From Bidens hawaiensis (taxonomy: Eukaryota > Streptophyta > Magnoliopsida > Asterales > Asteraceae), in NCBI GenBank assembly GCA_021521415.1, contig JAIQDT010003840.1:223873-287872 (forward strand): DNA of 64,000 nucleotides, read 5' to 3'. Both the position numbers and the translations under genes were made by a program. Below are positions 1-10,802 of this stretch, in pieces (the stretch's first letter is position 1; each line of letters starts with the position of its first letter). The notes below the pieces were generated by a model. The model was given only the letters and a program-made list of their open reading frames with translations. It was not told the DNA's origin and ran no database searches.

Positions 1-701
1 CAACCAACAAGCCACAAACAAATCCGGCAACTAATGAGGTTGCGGTGTACAGCAGCGGTGGCACTCAACAACTCCGGCGGACAGCAATGGCGGCGCACAG
101 CAGTTCCGGCGGACAGTAGTGGCGGCGAGCTATTGACAGCGGCGGGAGGCAAACAGACAGCGACGGGAAGCAGCACCAAAGGTCAACAAGAGGCTGAGAT
201 GATCGTTTGCGGTGTCCAATTGCGGCGAAGGCCGGAAACACAACCCGCCCGAAAAACGGGCTCGCCGGAAAAACACCAGGTCGCCGGAAAACGGCCTGTA
301 GTTGGCGGCTAAAGGTTTCAATAGCACCGACGGATTATATGGAGCGGCGGTGGTGGTTACGGTGTACAAGAGACAACCGGTGGTGGCGGATGACTGGCGG
401 CGGTATTCCGGTGGCCGGAAAAACGGCCGGCGGCGGCTGGATGTTATGGTGGCTAGGGTTTGGAAGATGTTAAGGTTATTCTATAATAATATTATCATGT
501 ACTATATATACTAATATTATTAGGGTTTAATCAAATTAAACCAATTGGGCTTGAGCCCAAATACCAACCAAAGCCTAAACCACCATCTTATTGTGTCAGG
601 CCCAGTTAGCGTTTAAGTGGCTTTATATTTATTACCCTCTGTGTAACTCATACCGGGTCGGTCCGCGTTGACTTGACCCGAACCGACCACAAAATCCAAC
701 A
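1..701 (-). repeat. Copia 3' LTR (partial)
   Basis: This is the downstream LTR of the minus-strand copia element, cut at the window start; its counterpart begins at 6154, so about 320 bp are missing. It ends at 701 with the CAACA terminus. Compared with the right LTR it has about 17 extra bases near 270 and about 10 extra near 600. The 34-514 reading frames are GGC-rich LTR sequence repeated in the other LTR, not genes. Confidence 0.9.
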
Positions 702-713
702 GTCTCCCACTTG
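702..713 (-). other. Polypurine tract of the copia element
   Basis: Directly inside the 3' LTR the minus strand reads AAGTGGGAGAC just before the LTR start TGTTGG. A purine-rich run here is the expected plus-strand primer for LTR retrotransposon replication. The identification rests on position and composition. Confidence 0.7.
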
Positions 714-1547
714 GACGGGTTTGGGTCAAGTATCACAACGCTAACAGCTAGAGGCGTTCTAGCTACACATAGCAGTCCCCAACCAAATATGACATTTTTT
801 AAATCCATAACCAAAATATCTTGGAATACCTTATTGCAAGATAATGAATTTATAGTAATCGTTGTCATCTATCCTTTCTGTATAAGACATCAATTGAACA
901 ATGAGACATGGATCAAATCAATCTCATATAGTGTTCAATTATTGAAGTTCCTGATATAGAGTCAAAGTGGTCCAATCAAACATACAGTAAGTTTGGGTGT
1001 GGCCTCACACTTTACCTGTTTGAATCAACGAGGGCGCCAATATGTCTAACTGTTACATTTTAATGTAATAGTACAGAATCCCATGTTGACTACATACAAC
1101 TCCCACTTAACTCCAGAACATTCCCAGTCAATGCCTTTATGGCTGGCAGTTACGCAACAGCGGTTGACATGATCAAAGAATATTCCTCGGTAAACGAAAG
1201 TTCTAATATGTATCTCAGGTCTTAGGATACTAAATGAGCATACTATTATCAAAACATCTTATGATCAAGATCCATGAAGATGATTTGATGCGAGTTACAT
1301 CCAACGTCATTCATAATGAGGTCTGTGAGTTTGGAAGTCAACTGCTTGAGTCCAAAGTCAGAATAGTCTTAATTCAGAATCGTTCCCACGAGTCTGACTG
1401 ACTACAGATAATTTAGAATACAATATTCACAGATTAAACGTATTAAAATGAACACAGTTGTATTATTCAACGTTTGCATTTAACCATTAAATCAAAAGTG
1501 AACAGAGAAGTACAACTTATTAAACGTTCATACATCCAAATACTAAA

Positions 1548-2049
1548 TCAAAATAAATCACTAGCAAGTCTAAAACCGATAGCATCTGTATGCTTGTCCT
1601 GAGTCATCGCCTTAGTGAACGAGTCAACTAGCTTTTGATCTGTGTCTACTTTGCTTATTATGACATCACCTCGTTCCAGTATTTCTCGTACATAGTGGAA
1701 CTAAAAATGTGCTTTGCCATGTGATAAATATTGGGCCCTTTGGCTTGAGCAATAGCACCTGTGTTATCACATATCACGTCGATCATTTTCCTAAACTTGG
1801 ACTTAGATCGAGGATGGCTATGAATTTCTTCATTCAAGCAGATTATGAGCGAGAAGCATCTCGGTCATTTTGGAAGTTAGCGTCAGTGTAACATCTTACA
1901 ATAAGCTCCTCTTCCACTCCTCCAAACACGCTTACGATACGTCAGGTCTAGTGCATAATATAGCGTACATGACAGAGCCAATCGTTGAAGCATATGGAAT
2001 TGCTTGCATGTGCTTTGTCTCAATATCCGATGCCGGAGATTGCGATTTG
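1548..2049 (-). pseudogene. Copia RT-RNase H C-terminal remnant
   Basis: Minus-strand translation gives KHMQAIPYASTIGSVMYAIL and later RGDVIISKVDTDQKLVDSFT, ending with GFRLASDLF and a stop at 1548-1550. The first stretch is the usual copia connection between reverse transcriptase and RNase H, the second the RNase H C-terminus. Stops and frameshifts interrupt it throughout, so no protein can be made. Confidence 0.75.
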
Positions 2050-2535
2050 CTAATACGGTTTCTTTAGCAATGGAACAACTCCTATCTTGGAGTTGTCCAT
2101 TAAGAAGCGTGTCATGACTTTGTTTATGTACGTACTTTGACTTAGCCCTAGAAGCCGCTTAGATCTATCTCGGTAGATCTTGATTCCCAGAATATAAGCA
2201 GCTCCACCAAGATCTTTCGTTGCGAAACAAGATCCCAACCAGTGCTTAACTTCCTTAAGCATAGAAATGTTGTTTCCAATTATCAGTATATTATCCACAT
2301 ACAGGTTGAGGAATGATATAGTGCTCATCTTCATTTTTGATAAAATCAAACTCTTTGATTATTCTCATCAAAATATAGATTCCAGCTACGAGATGCTTGT
2401 TTGAAAATCAACTTGCTCCCTATTGCCCAACCTTCGGGGGGGGGGGGGGGTTAGCTCAATCAAGTTCCAGACTTGATTGTCATGAATAGATTGCATCTCA
2501 GCGTTCATGGCTTCACGCCTTTTCTCAGATTCCGG
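2050..2535 (-). pseudogene. Copia reverse transcriptase remnant
   Basis: The N-terminal end of RT is seen as REAMNAEMQSIHDNQVWN near 2460-2530. A 15-base G run (2436-2450) then marks a deletion that removes the early palm region. KQASRSWN-type sequence and the active-site box YVDN (family YVDD) follow at about 2290-2400. The second catalytic aspartate of YVDD is therefore changed to asparagine. The part from 2050 to 2349 reads open for 99 codons. The enzyme cannot be functional. Confidence 0.8.
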
Positions 2536-2838
2536 ATCCAAGATTGCAGATTTGTAGTTAGTAGGTTTGTCATTAGACTCGGCTACTAATAAGAGTTCGG
2601 GACCATCTAAATGCCATAGGTATTTAGAATTTGGTACGGGAGTTCTACTACTTCTGCGAACGCTCGTGTTTATGTCTGATGTGTCAGCACAACTTGTTGA
2701 TAAGACATTCCAACTTCCTCAGCGGTTAATTGTGGTTCTTGAATTTCTTCAAGATCTATAATGTTATCTTCAGTTCCTCGATCGAGAAATTCTTTCTTGA
2801 GGAAGTGGCCCTTCTTCTTGATAGAAATCATATTTGTA

Positions 2839-3500
2839 TCAGGATGAAAGAATTAATAACCGCTTTGGTATTAGTATTTGACGAATGCGGGAGGTGGTTA
2901 TAAGGGCGAAACTCCAAAAGGAGTGAGGCAAGTTAGTTCTACATATCATTGATCGAACCATGTTTAGCAAAGTTCGATTCCTCCTCTCGCTCACACCATT
3001 ATGTTTGGGTGAGCCAGGTGGAGTGAGCTGTGAATCAATTTCATGCTCTTTTAGATGATTGATGAACTCTGAGCTGAGATACTCTCCACCTCGATCTGAT
3101 CGAAGTATCTTAATGGTTTTACCAAGTTGATTTTCCACTTTGTTTTTAAACTTTTTGAACTTTTCAAAAGTTTTATGCTTGTGTTTCATAAGATACACAT
3201 AAGCATATCGACTATAATCGTTGATAAAAGAAACGAAGTATCTTTCATGGTTTCTAGACACGGTTCTGAAAGGTCCACATACATCAGTATGTATGAGTCC
3301 TAACAGATCTCTTGTTCGTTCACTTTTATGAGTGAAGGAGACTTTGGCGAGTTTTCCAGCTAAGCAAGACTCACAATCGTCAAAAGAGACCGGTTCTATG
3401 GATTCAAGAATCCCTTCGGATTGGAGTATTTTAACTCTTGCTTTGCTTATGTGGCCAAGTCGGCAATGTCTTAGAAATGTATCATTGATACCAGATCGGA
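2839..3500 (-). pseudogene. Copia integrase with GAG-pre-integrase zinc domain
   Basis: Upstream (about 3290-3500) the minus strand encodes an HHCC zinc module: HCRLGHISKARVK followed by DDCESCLAGK. HTDVCGPF supplies the first catalytic aspartate, RSDRGGEYL the second, and NGVSERRNRT the glutamate. All three DDE residues are present, and the core from 2839 to 3261 is open for 140 codons. The C-terminus runs into unrelated sequence. This is the best preserved module of the element. Confidence 0.85.
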
Positions 3501-3560
3501 TACGTTTGAAAGATTATATACGTTATTGTTAGTTTGAACATCAATCTCATATATATCATT

Positions 3561-4035
3561 TCAAGGTTTAGCCTTAAAATAAAAGATATCATTTAAGTAA
3601 GTAGAAATAGCCATGCCATTGAAAACGTACTTAAAACCTTGTTCAAACAACAACGAAACTGAAACGATATTTCTGGTCAAACCAGTAGCATACAAACAAT
3701 TATTCAAAAGAAAAACTAGGCTAGATGGACAACTAAAATGAAATACTCCAGTTGCCAGAACTGGTACTCTCTTCTCATCTCCAACGATGAGTTCCATGCT
3801 GCCTTTATTCAGTTTCCTCCACTTCTCAAGCTCCTGCAAGACATTAAAGATGTGGAAATCACATCCGGTATCAAATACCCATGTGTTGCTAGAGACAGTG
3901 AAAAGTTTAATAACGTATATGGAAATACCTCGAGAAGAGCCTTCGCCATTGGCTCTCTTCATCTTGATCTCAGCAAGGTATTCGGGACAGTTTCGTATCC
4001 AGTGTCCCATTTGGTTGCGTTTGTAGCACAGGCGT
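3561..4035 (-). pseudogene. Copia zinc knuckle and aspartic protease
   Basis: The protease motif WVFDTGCDFHI is visible, with the catalytic DTG that copia proteases use (usual form DSG/DTG plus A or C). Just before it lies a nucleocapsid knuckle reading CYKRNQMGHWIRNCP. The second cysteine of the expected C-x2-C-x4-H-x4-C pattern is an arginine, so zinc binding is probably lost. The frame is open from 3561 to 4010 (149 codons) but is not joined to gag in frame. Confidence 0.8.
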
Positions 4036-4269
4036 TCCTTAAAGGGCGGCGGTGGTGGCTTTGCAACCTTCTTTTCATTGTTGGTGGCAACCTTGGCAGC
4101 AACAATAACTTTCTTCTTGCCTTTGCCCTTATAACCCCGGTTCTTGGGATTAGGTTTTTGACACCAGCAGATCGAATGGTCAGAACTTGATTGGTCCTTG
4201 AAGGAATGTTCATCTCAGCCGTCTTGAGCATGTTATGAAGCTCCGGCACTGTCTTCACCCAACCATTCA

Positions 4270-4804
4270 TGTTGAAATTCATTACGAACTAGTCGTATGA
4301 GTTGGGGAGAGAGTTGAGGATGAAATCAGATGCCATCTCATCAGGCATGGGATAATCAAGTTTCTTGAGCTGATCGATATGCCCCTTCATCTTAAGAACA
4401 TGCGCACTGACAGGAGACCCTTCTGCCATCTTGAAACTGATGATTTGTTTCATGGTGTCGAAACGTTCTTGACGGGCTTGTTTCTGGAACATGCCCTTGA
4501 GTTGCTCAAGCATCTCATAGGCACCAAAGTCTTCCAAGCCTTTAGCAAGCTAAGATGTCATGGTAGCTCGCATAATACAGGAGACCTCAGCCGAGTCATC
4601 CTTATGCTTGTCAAGAACTTTTCGCGCAGCGGCTGTGTTGTTTTTAGGCTCGGTTGGAATAGGTCCATCGAGAACATACAGGCGCTTTGCCATGGTGAGA
4701 ACAAGTCTCAAGTTGCGGTGCCATTCGATGAAGTTGGTACCGTTCAGTTTATCCTTCTCAAGGATAGTCTTAAGGGCGTAGGGTGAGTTTTCGTTTGACG
4801 ACAT
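4270..4804 (-). pseudogene. Copia Gag remnant
   Basis: The reading begins with MSSNENSPYALKTILEKDK and continues through LNGTNFIEWHRNLRLVL, a pattern typical of plant copia Gag (UBN2/DUF4219-type) N-termini. A stop at about 4550 splits it from the second part, which contains ARQERFDTMKQIISFKMAEG. The start at 4804 is the natural gag ATG. The Gag would coat element RNA in cytoplasmic particles; this copy is broken. Confidence 0.82.
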
Positions 4805-6140
4805 CTGATTAATTAAGCAAAAGTAAATTTAATTAGTATTTTCGACGTTGTAGTCCCATTATTAATGACCCAATAGCATTAATGAAATAGGAGCATGAGA
4901 ATCCGGCTTCCAGTTATTAAAGGCAGCTGTAGCACACAACATTAATAAGTGGTTAGGCAGACTGACAAAGATTGCCAATTGTGAATAGAGCGCAACTCTC
5001 AGTTTATGAGGCCTATAGAGACAACGATTGTCTGTATAGATACGTTTAGCCTCATCTTTGCCCACTTTAAGTCTCCAGATAGCTTTAGAACGTAACAGGA
5101 GAGTAAAGTAATAGTTGTCCTAGTATAGTGATGTGTGAAATGGCCGGATGTGTCAACGAAACGCTTTCACCTTGATAGGATAGGCTAGAAAACAAGTGCG
5201 GTGCTGTAGCTCCAAACACTCGAAATTTCGCAGTATGCCTCAAGTGTGACTTGTAGTAGGATTGGCATAAACTATTGGTTTTTAAATTGGGATTAATTTT
5301 AAAATTACCAAATAGAGTAAAGGTCAAATTTTACTGTATTTATTATCGGGACGAATTGATGAACCTTTTCATCTCTCATGACACTTAGTTTTAAATAACC
5401 TATTAAAAACTAAGTTTGTCGCGATATAACTAACCAATTTTAAATTAATAGAAAATATATTAAGTTATTAGTTTTGGAAATCAAAACGCTTTTAATTTGT
5501 AAAACATAATTGATTAATAAAATGTTTATTTTCAAATTTATTTGGTATTAGGTCGATGATATTATAATCCTATTATAAACAATCCAAGCAACCACAATAA
5601 CAAATAATAATATGTAAATCCTTATGGCCAAAAGGTGATCGGTCTCACTAGAGCCAATTAAGGAGACCGATCTGGTCAAGCGGTTCACAACATAAAACAA
5701 CCACAAGGATGGACTTCTTCGTGCATCCCGTCATCTTGCCCGAACTTCCACTAACTCCAAGAAATCCTTGAGCTTGTCCACGGTTATCTTCGCGTCTTCT
5801 TTATTACAAATTTATAAACTAACAATAATTTGCCCTATTACAAATTTGAACCATCTTTATGGCCAAAAGAAAACCAAAAAATAAATAATAACCGTTTACA
5901 ACTTTTGAATCATCCATATGACCATAAACAAGCTCAACAACCAAACACAACCAAACAAACATAGGTCGGGGCCGGATTTACATACTTAAAATAAATAAAA
6001 TTTCGGGTCGTTTTGACTTGGTCAAATAAAATAAACAAAATTTTGACCAAATCAAAATTACAAACTTTAAACGATTTTAAAGTTCGAGATGTAGATCCGG
6101 TTTTAAACGAACCGGTATCGACTCGTACGTTGTAACTGCG
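4805..6140 (-). other. Copia untranslated leader
   Basis: About 1.34 kb separate the gag ATG from the primer-binding site. I see no conserved protein here; the short frames at 4862-5327 do not resemble retroelement proteins. The leader is AT-rich between 5330 and 6100. Confidence 0.6.
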
Positions 6141-6152
6141 GCTCTGATACCA
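6141..6152 (-). other. Copia primer-binding site (initiator Met tRNA)
   Basis: The minus strand reads TGGTATCAGAGC one base inside the right LTR. This is the standard complement to the 3' end of plant initiator methionine tRNA and fixes the element's orientation. Confidence 0.9.
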
Positions 6153-6153
6153 C

Positions 6154-7144
6154 TGTTGGGTTTCAAAGGTGGTTCGGAACGAAAACGGTCAAACCTTTTA
6201 AACCCGTTTTAGTTAATAATTTCGTTTTGATAATTATTAGTCAATATTAATAATTATATGTTTATATAAACAAACTATAAAATGCAGCGGAAAGATTATA
6301 CGAGTAACACGAACCAAAAACCGAAACCCACAAACCCGGATCCGATTACAACTTTTATACGAGCACGACAGATCAAATAATAAACAACCATAGATCTAGT
6401 TAAGTTATTGTACCTCGGTTATCGAAACCGGGAAGATGCCGAGGGCTTAACGAAACAAGCTAGAAATCGACACAACCAACAAGCCACAAACAAATCCGGC
6501 AACTAATGAGGTTGCGGTGTACAGCAGCGGCGGCACTCAACAACTCCGGCGGACAGCAGTGGCGGCGCATAGCAGTTCCGGCGGACAGTAGTGGCGGCGA
6601 GCTATTGACAGCAGCTGGAGACAGACAGACAGCGACGGGAAGCAGCACCAAAGGTCAACAAGAGGCTGAGATGATGGTTTGCGGTGTCCAATAGCTGTGA
6701 AGGCCGGAAACACAACCCGCCCGAAAAACGGGCTCGCCGGAAAACGGCCTGTAGTTGGCGGCTAAAGGTTTCAATAGCACCGGCGGATTATATGGAGCGG
6801 CGGTGGTGGTTACGGTGTACAAGAGACAACCGGTGGTGGCGGATGACTGGCGGCGGTATTCCGGTGGCCGGAAAAACGGCCGGCGGTAGCTGGATGTTAT
6901 GGTGGCTAGGGTTTGGAAGATGTTAAGGTTATTCTATAATAATATTATCATGTACTACATATACTAATATTATTATGGTTTAATCAAATTAAACCAATTG
7001 GGCTTGAGCCCAAATACCAACCAAAGCCTAAACCACCATCTTATTGTGTCAGCGTTTAAGTGAGTTTATATTCGTTACCCCTTGTGTAACTTATACCGGG
7101 TCGGTTCGCATTGACTTGACCCGAACCGACCACAAAATCCAACA
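6154..7144 (-). repeat. Copia 5' LTR (991 bp)
   Basis: The LTR runs TGTTGG...CCAACA when either strand is read. It is the promoter-bearing LTR for the minus-strand element. Relative to the left copy it shows base changes and two deletions, consistent with an old insertion. Short reading frames inside it (6460-6926) are copies of those in the other LTR. Confidence 0.92.
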
Positions 7145-7497
7145 GTACCAACATCACTTAGGCAGGACCAATGCTATATTCTCTACGGTTCAAGGTTTAG
7201 TCATCGTAGAAAGTTATATAACATATTTAAATTTATACATGTAAACGATTTAAATAAGAAATAAAAGATTAATCGAGATAGGTTTAGGTGCTGTTTGTTT
7301 TTGCAGACATAAACTGTCTGCAAGCTGATTTCATCTGTTTTCATGTCTGCAACTGAAGATGTGGTCTGAAGATCTGCAAGCTGAAAATATAAGACTGTTT
7401 GTTTTTATAAGCTGATACTGTCTGCATAACTGTCAAACTTATCTCACAAGATAGAAGTCATTTATTCAAGTTACATAGAAAATATAATAATAAAATT

Positions 7498-7855
7498 GTG
7501 GCGGCGGACGGTGGGTAGTGGCGATGGATGGTGGTGGTGGACAGTGGGTGGTGGTAATGGACGGTTTTGGTGGGTGGTGGACGGTGGTAGTTGACGGTGA
7601 TGGCGTCCGACAGTGGGTGGTGGTGGTGATGAACGGTTGTGGTGGGTGGTGGACGGTGGTGATTGGTGGTGGCTGTGATGGATGGTGGTGGTGGTGGTGG
7701 TGGCGGACGATGGGTGGTGGTGGATGCTGGTATAGGCGGCGGACGGTGGGTAGTGGCGGTGGATGGTGGTGGACGGTGGCAGTGGGGGATGGTGGTGGTG
7801 GCGTACGGTGGGTGGTGGTGGCGGACGGTGGTGGGAGGAGTGGATGAGAGGGTGG
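7498..7855 (+). repeat. GGT/GGC/GAC minisatellite
   Basis: About 360 bases consist of degenerate GGTGG, GGCGGACGG and GGATGG units with almost no cytosine outside GGC and GAC. The long frames on both strands (7466-7903 minus, 7518-7869 plus) are low-complexity translations of this repeat and not genes. The many closely spaced G runs make G-quadruplex formation plausible. Confidence 0.85.
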
Positions 7856-7973
7856 CTTCAAAGGGATAAGAGTATGATTTTTTTGCGAAGATGTTTTAAG
7901 CAAGATTTCTTTGCTTTTCTTTTAAGATGAAAGAAGATAACTTAAGATCTGTTTTAAGAAAAAAAACAAACAG

Positions 7974-8022
7974 TCTTCAAGGGTAATGTCTGCGCGCGTG
8001 CAGACATTAGCTCCCTTGAAGA
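7974..8022. repeat. Subterminal hairpin in the MITE
   Basis: TCTTCAAGGG pairs with CCCTTGAAGA, and inside it AATGTCTGC pairs with GCAGACATT around a GCGCGT loop. The result is a long imperfect stem close to the right end of the element. Confidence 0.7.
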
Positions 8023-8051
8023 TGTTTGAAGAAAAAACAAACACCCCCTTA

Positions 8052-8862
8052 GTCGTTTAGAGTTGAGACAGAAAATGTGAGGGAATAATAAGCATAAAAT
8101 CACCACCACAAGAAGAACCACAAAACAATGCATGTGAACTCAAAAGCAACCAAACACCATGTCTTATCCCTCCTTTTTGTTTTTGTTTCTGTTTCCAAAG
8201 TTTTAACCCCCTATTTATTTGGAGCCTTTCTTTCTCCCTTTATCCATTCGCTACTTTTATATTATCACTTTTACCATAGGTAAATAATACTTCAACGAAC
8301 AGCAAGGTGGTCACGAGCCGTTCGTTAATCCTCCAAATGTCCAACTGACTGATAGAGCGTCGTCATTTTCTTAATTGATACGTGGTCTTCTATAACGGCA
8401 TACCGTTGATAATATACTAAAAGTAAATAGTTGATATGACTATAAGAAGTTAAATATGATTATAAATCATGAAAAAATGTAACAAAGTAGTAGAAGTAGC
8501 ATTAAGTTTGAGTTATTTTGGGTATTATTTTATGTGAAAACGTAGGCATATGGAAGAACATTTAGAGATATGGTATGGTCACGGGGCTTTGTCACTACTC
8601 TCTCCAAAATCCAAATGGAGGTTTTTATCTGCTTCGTCATCCTAATAAATAATCACTCATAAATAAAGATGCTCACTAGAACAGTAGAACCACACTATTT
8701 TTATACATAAATTCATTATTTAGTTCTTTTAAGAAGATTTATTTTAAATAGAAGTATTGGGAATATGTAGAACAAATATTCTATAAAACTTCACAAGAGA
8801 AAATTATATGATTGCATTTTTCTTGGTTTTTTGTGTTTTAGGGGACAAAACTGGTCATACAT
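8052..8862. other. Intergenic stretch, nothing recognised
   Basis: AT-rich sequence with no credible frame, repeat or RNA gene that I can support. Confidence 0.5.
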
Positions 8863-9357
8863 GCACATATACTAATATACACATGTACATAAACATCCTT
8901 TAACGATTCATAGAATAGAAATCAAAACTACAATTTCAAGTTTTTGAGAATCCGAAGCATCCTAGCTTCCAATAAATGCAACCCTGCTTGTCAGCTTTCA
9001 CATCGGTTAATCGCATGAGCCTTCGTATGTGCTTCAAATCTACACGATTTAAAATTTAAGTAGTAATAAATAAAAAGCCAATAATATTCCGTCACACAAC
9101 CAAACATTTATAGGTGCACATATACATATGTACGATTGTACATAAACATTCCTTAACGATCCGCAAAATGGAAATAAAAACTAGTTCCTAGTTTCCAGGT
9201 TTCCGACGCTTCTTAGCTTCCAAGAAATGCAACCTTGCTCATCGCCTTTCACATTTGTTGATTCCTCATAAGCCTTCGTATGTGCTTCAAACCTATACAA
9301 TAATACAAATTGAAAAATTAAGTATAAACAAATAAGAAAACAATAATATTCAGTCAC
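8863..9357 (-). repeat. Diverged tandem duplication of about 245 bp, exon-like core
   Basis: Two related copies lie at about 8863-9103 and 9116-9357. On the minus strand each contains a possible splice acceptor (ending TAG) followed by TTTGAAGCACATACGAAGGC. The right copy then stays open as FEAHTKAYEESTNVKGDEQG up to a stop; the left copy is out of frame because of a 2-bp difference. This resembles a duplicated terminal exon of a lost gene. I do not recognise the protein. Confidence 0.5.
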
Positions 9358-9951
9358 AATCAACATTCTATAGGAATCACAATAAATACATTTTCACATT
9401 CACTTCAAATACTCTACATATTAAATTTGGTGATTCCAACCAAAAACATTGACAATAGTCTTTTAAGTGTTATTAATAAAAACAACTAATTAACGAACTA
9501 GACGGCAAGCCAAAACCAGAAGTGCCCTCACTAGTAAAAGTCGCTTTTCAATATTAAAATACAACTATTTGGATTTGATTATATTGATATTAATTTTACT
9601 GCAAATAAACTTCATATGAACCCATTTTTTAACTACTAATACAAACTTCCCTCTAAAATCTTTTCTACAATCCAACTTTTACTTGTTTTTGTGAAACTTG
9701 AACCCGCACTATTTTCATACAAATAAACGAGTGATCTGTTGGTATTGCGAATAAATAAAAATGTATAAACCAGTAGCAGCTTGAAAACAATTAAATGCAG
9801 AGTTCTGAGAAGTCATAAACGACAATAAAGGCTATGTAGCCTAAAATTCATGAGCAAAACTTCGAACCTCCAACTGTTATTGTTATCAACATACTTGTTA
9901 TACGGAGGTATACTGAAAGGAACATAACATTGAAGTCATCATGTTCTTTAA
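9358..9951. other. Intergenic stretch, nothing recognised
   Basis: AT-rich DNA without a supported feature. Confidence 0.5.
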
Positions 9952-10160
9952 ATATGTACATACGTAGCATTGAATGTGTCGATTTTAACTTATGGCAAAT
10001 CATTCAAGTTTAGTCAGCTCAAACACTTAAATAACGTTTGGTACGTAAGATGACTGATGATATGTACACACGTAATATTGAATGTGTCGATTTTAAATAT
10101 TGCAAGTAGTTCAAGTTTAGTCAGCTCAACAATTAAGTAACGTTTGATACGTAAGATGAG
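9952..10160. repeat. Tandem duplication, about 108-bp period
   Basis: ATATGTACA ... GAATGTGTCGATTTTA ... CAAGTTTAGTCAGCTCAA occurs at 9952 and again at 10060, with CGTTTGGTACGTAAGATGA / CGTTTGATACGTAAGATGA closing each unit. Two units, moderately diverged. Confidence 0.8.
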
Positions 10161-10309
10161 AGGTGGAATGGAATGAAAAAATAGGCGTTTGATTGGTTAA
10201 TAAAATGCAATCAATTATTACAAAACGAATTTCATTCTATCAAAACCATTTCGTAACCCTCTTCTTTCTTTTTCAATTCATTCCTCTTTCACTTTATTTT
10301 CTAGACACC

Positions 10310-10460
10310 ATCGTTGTAGTCGCCACCACTTCCATCGCCGCTGCCACCACCATTTGATCGCCTCCAACTCCGTCACGACCGTCGCTACCACCACCGCCGC
10401 CCACACTTGACCGCCCCGCCGCTACCACCACATACGCACCGCCACCGCTGCCATTGCCAT
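10310..10460. repeat. CCN-rich low-complexity tract
   Basis: A run of GCCACCACC-type triplets, the complementary composition to the 7.5 kb GGT tract. No terminal repeats were found around it, and no frame continues beyond it. Otherwise 10161-10750 holds nothing I can name. Confidence 0.6.
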
Positions 10461-10751
10461 TTATTTACGTTGGTAAATTTTCTTTATTCTAAGGTAGAGT
10501 ATTTTTGTCATTTATAATCATTGCCGCTTTTTTTTCTACGAAACAATATAAATATAAAGTAATGTTTCATTTAATTCTTGTAGGTTAATCAAATAATACA
10601 AAAGAACTACGTACAATAATGAGGCTCATGCTACACTTCCTATTACCTTATATATTGTTTTTATAAGTGACATATAAGAAGTTGGTGAAATATATTAGAA
10701 TTAATCAAATTGTCTTGTAGGCACTTAATTAAAATGAAAGCCAAGTTGACA

Positions 10752-10754
<3 letters not shown>

Positions 10755-10799
<45 letters not shown>
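10755..10799. repeat. (TA)n microsatellite
   Basis: About 22 uninterrupted TA units. Confidence 0.97.

Positions 10800-10802
<3 letters not shown>

Larger units (their letters stand above)
1..7144 (-). mobile_element. Ty1/copia LTR retrotransposon, decayed, left end outside window
   Basis: Positions 1-701 and 6474-7144 are near-copies of each other, giving a pair of LTRs. Between them lie, on the minus strand and in this order, gag, zinc knuckle plus protease, integrase, reverse transcriptase and RNase H. The order PR-IN-RT-RH defines Ty1/copia. The LTR ends in TG and CA (6154 and 7144; left copy ends at 701). The site next to the right LTR reads TGGTATCAGAGC on the minus strand, the initiator-Met tRNA primer site usual for plant copia. 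All reading frames are broken by stops, frameshifts and a deletion in RT, and the LTRs differ by several indels, so this is an old, inactive copy. Its target duplication cannot be tested because the left end lies outside the window. Confidence 0.93.
7287..8048. mobile_element. Tourist-like MITE expanded by a minisatellite (762 bp)
   Basis: The left end GGTGCTGTTTGTTTTT mirrors the right end (reverse complement GGGGGTGTTTGTTTTT). Both are flanked by TTA (7284-7286 and 8049-8051), the 3-bp target duplication of PIF/Harbinger-type elements. No transposase is encoded. The middle third is a G-rich minisatellite, listed separately, which makes it unusually long for this class. The TIRs are about 13/16 identical. 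Confidence 0.72.

Noticed and set aside
34..514. Gly/Arg-rich frames in the copia LTR, repeated near 6506-6926
   Set aside because: LTR sequence, GC-rich, different lengths in the two copies, no protein family.
7466..7903. Frames of 68-145 codons on both strands in the GGT/CCA tract
   Set aside because: Low-complexity translations of a minisatellite (His/Pro/Thr on one strand, Gly/Val/Trp on the other) with no domain or conserved start.
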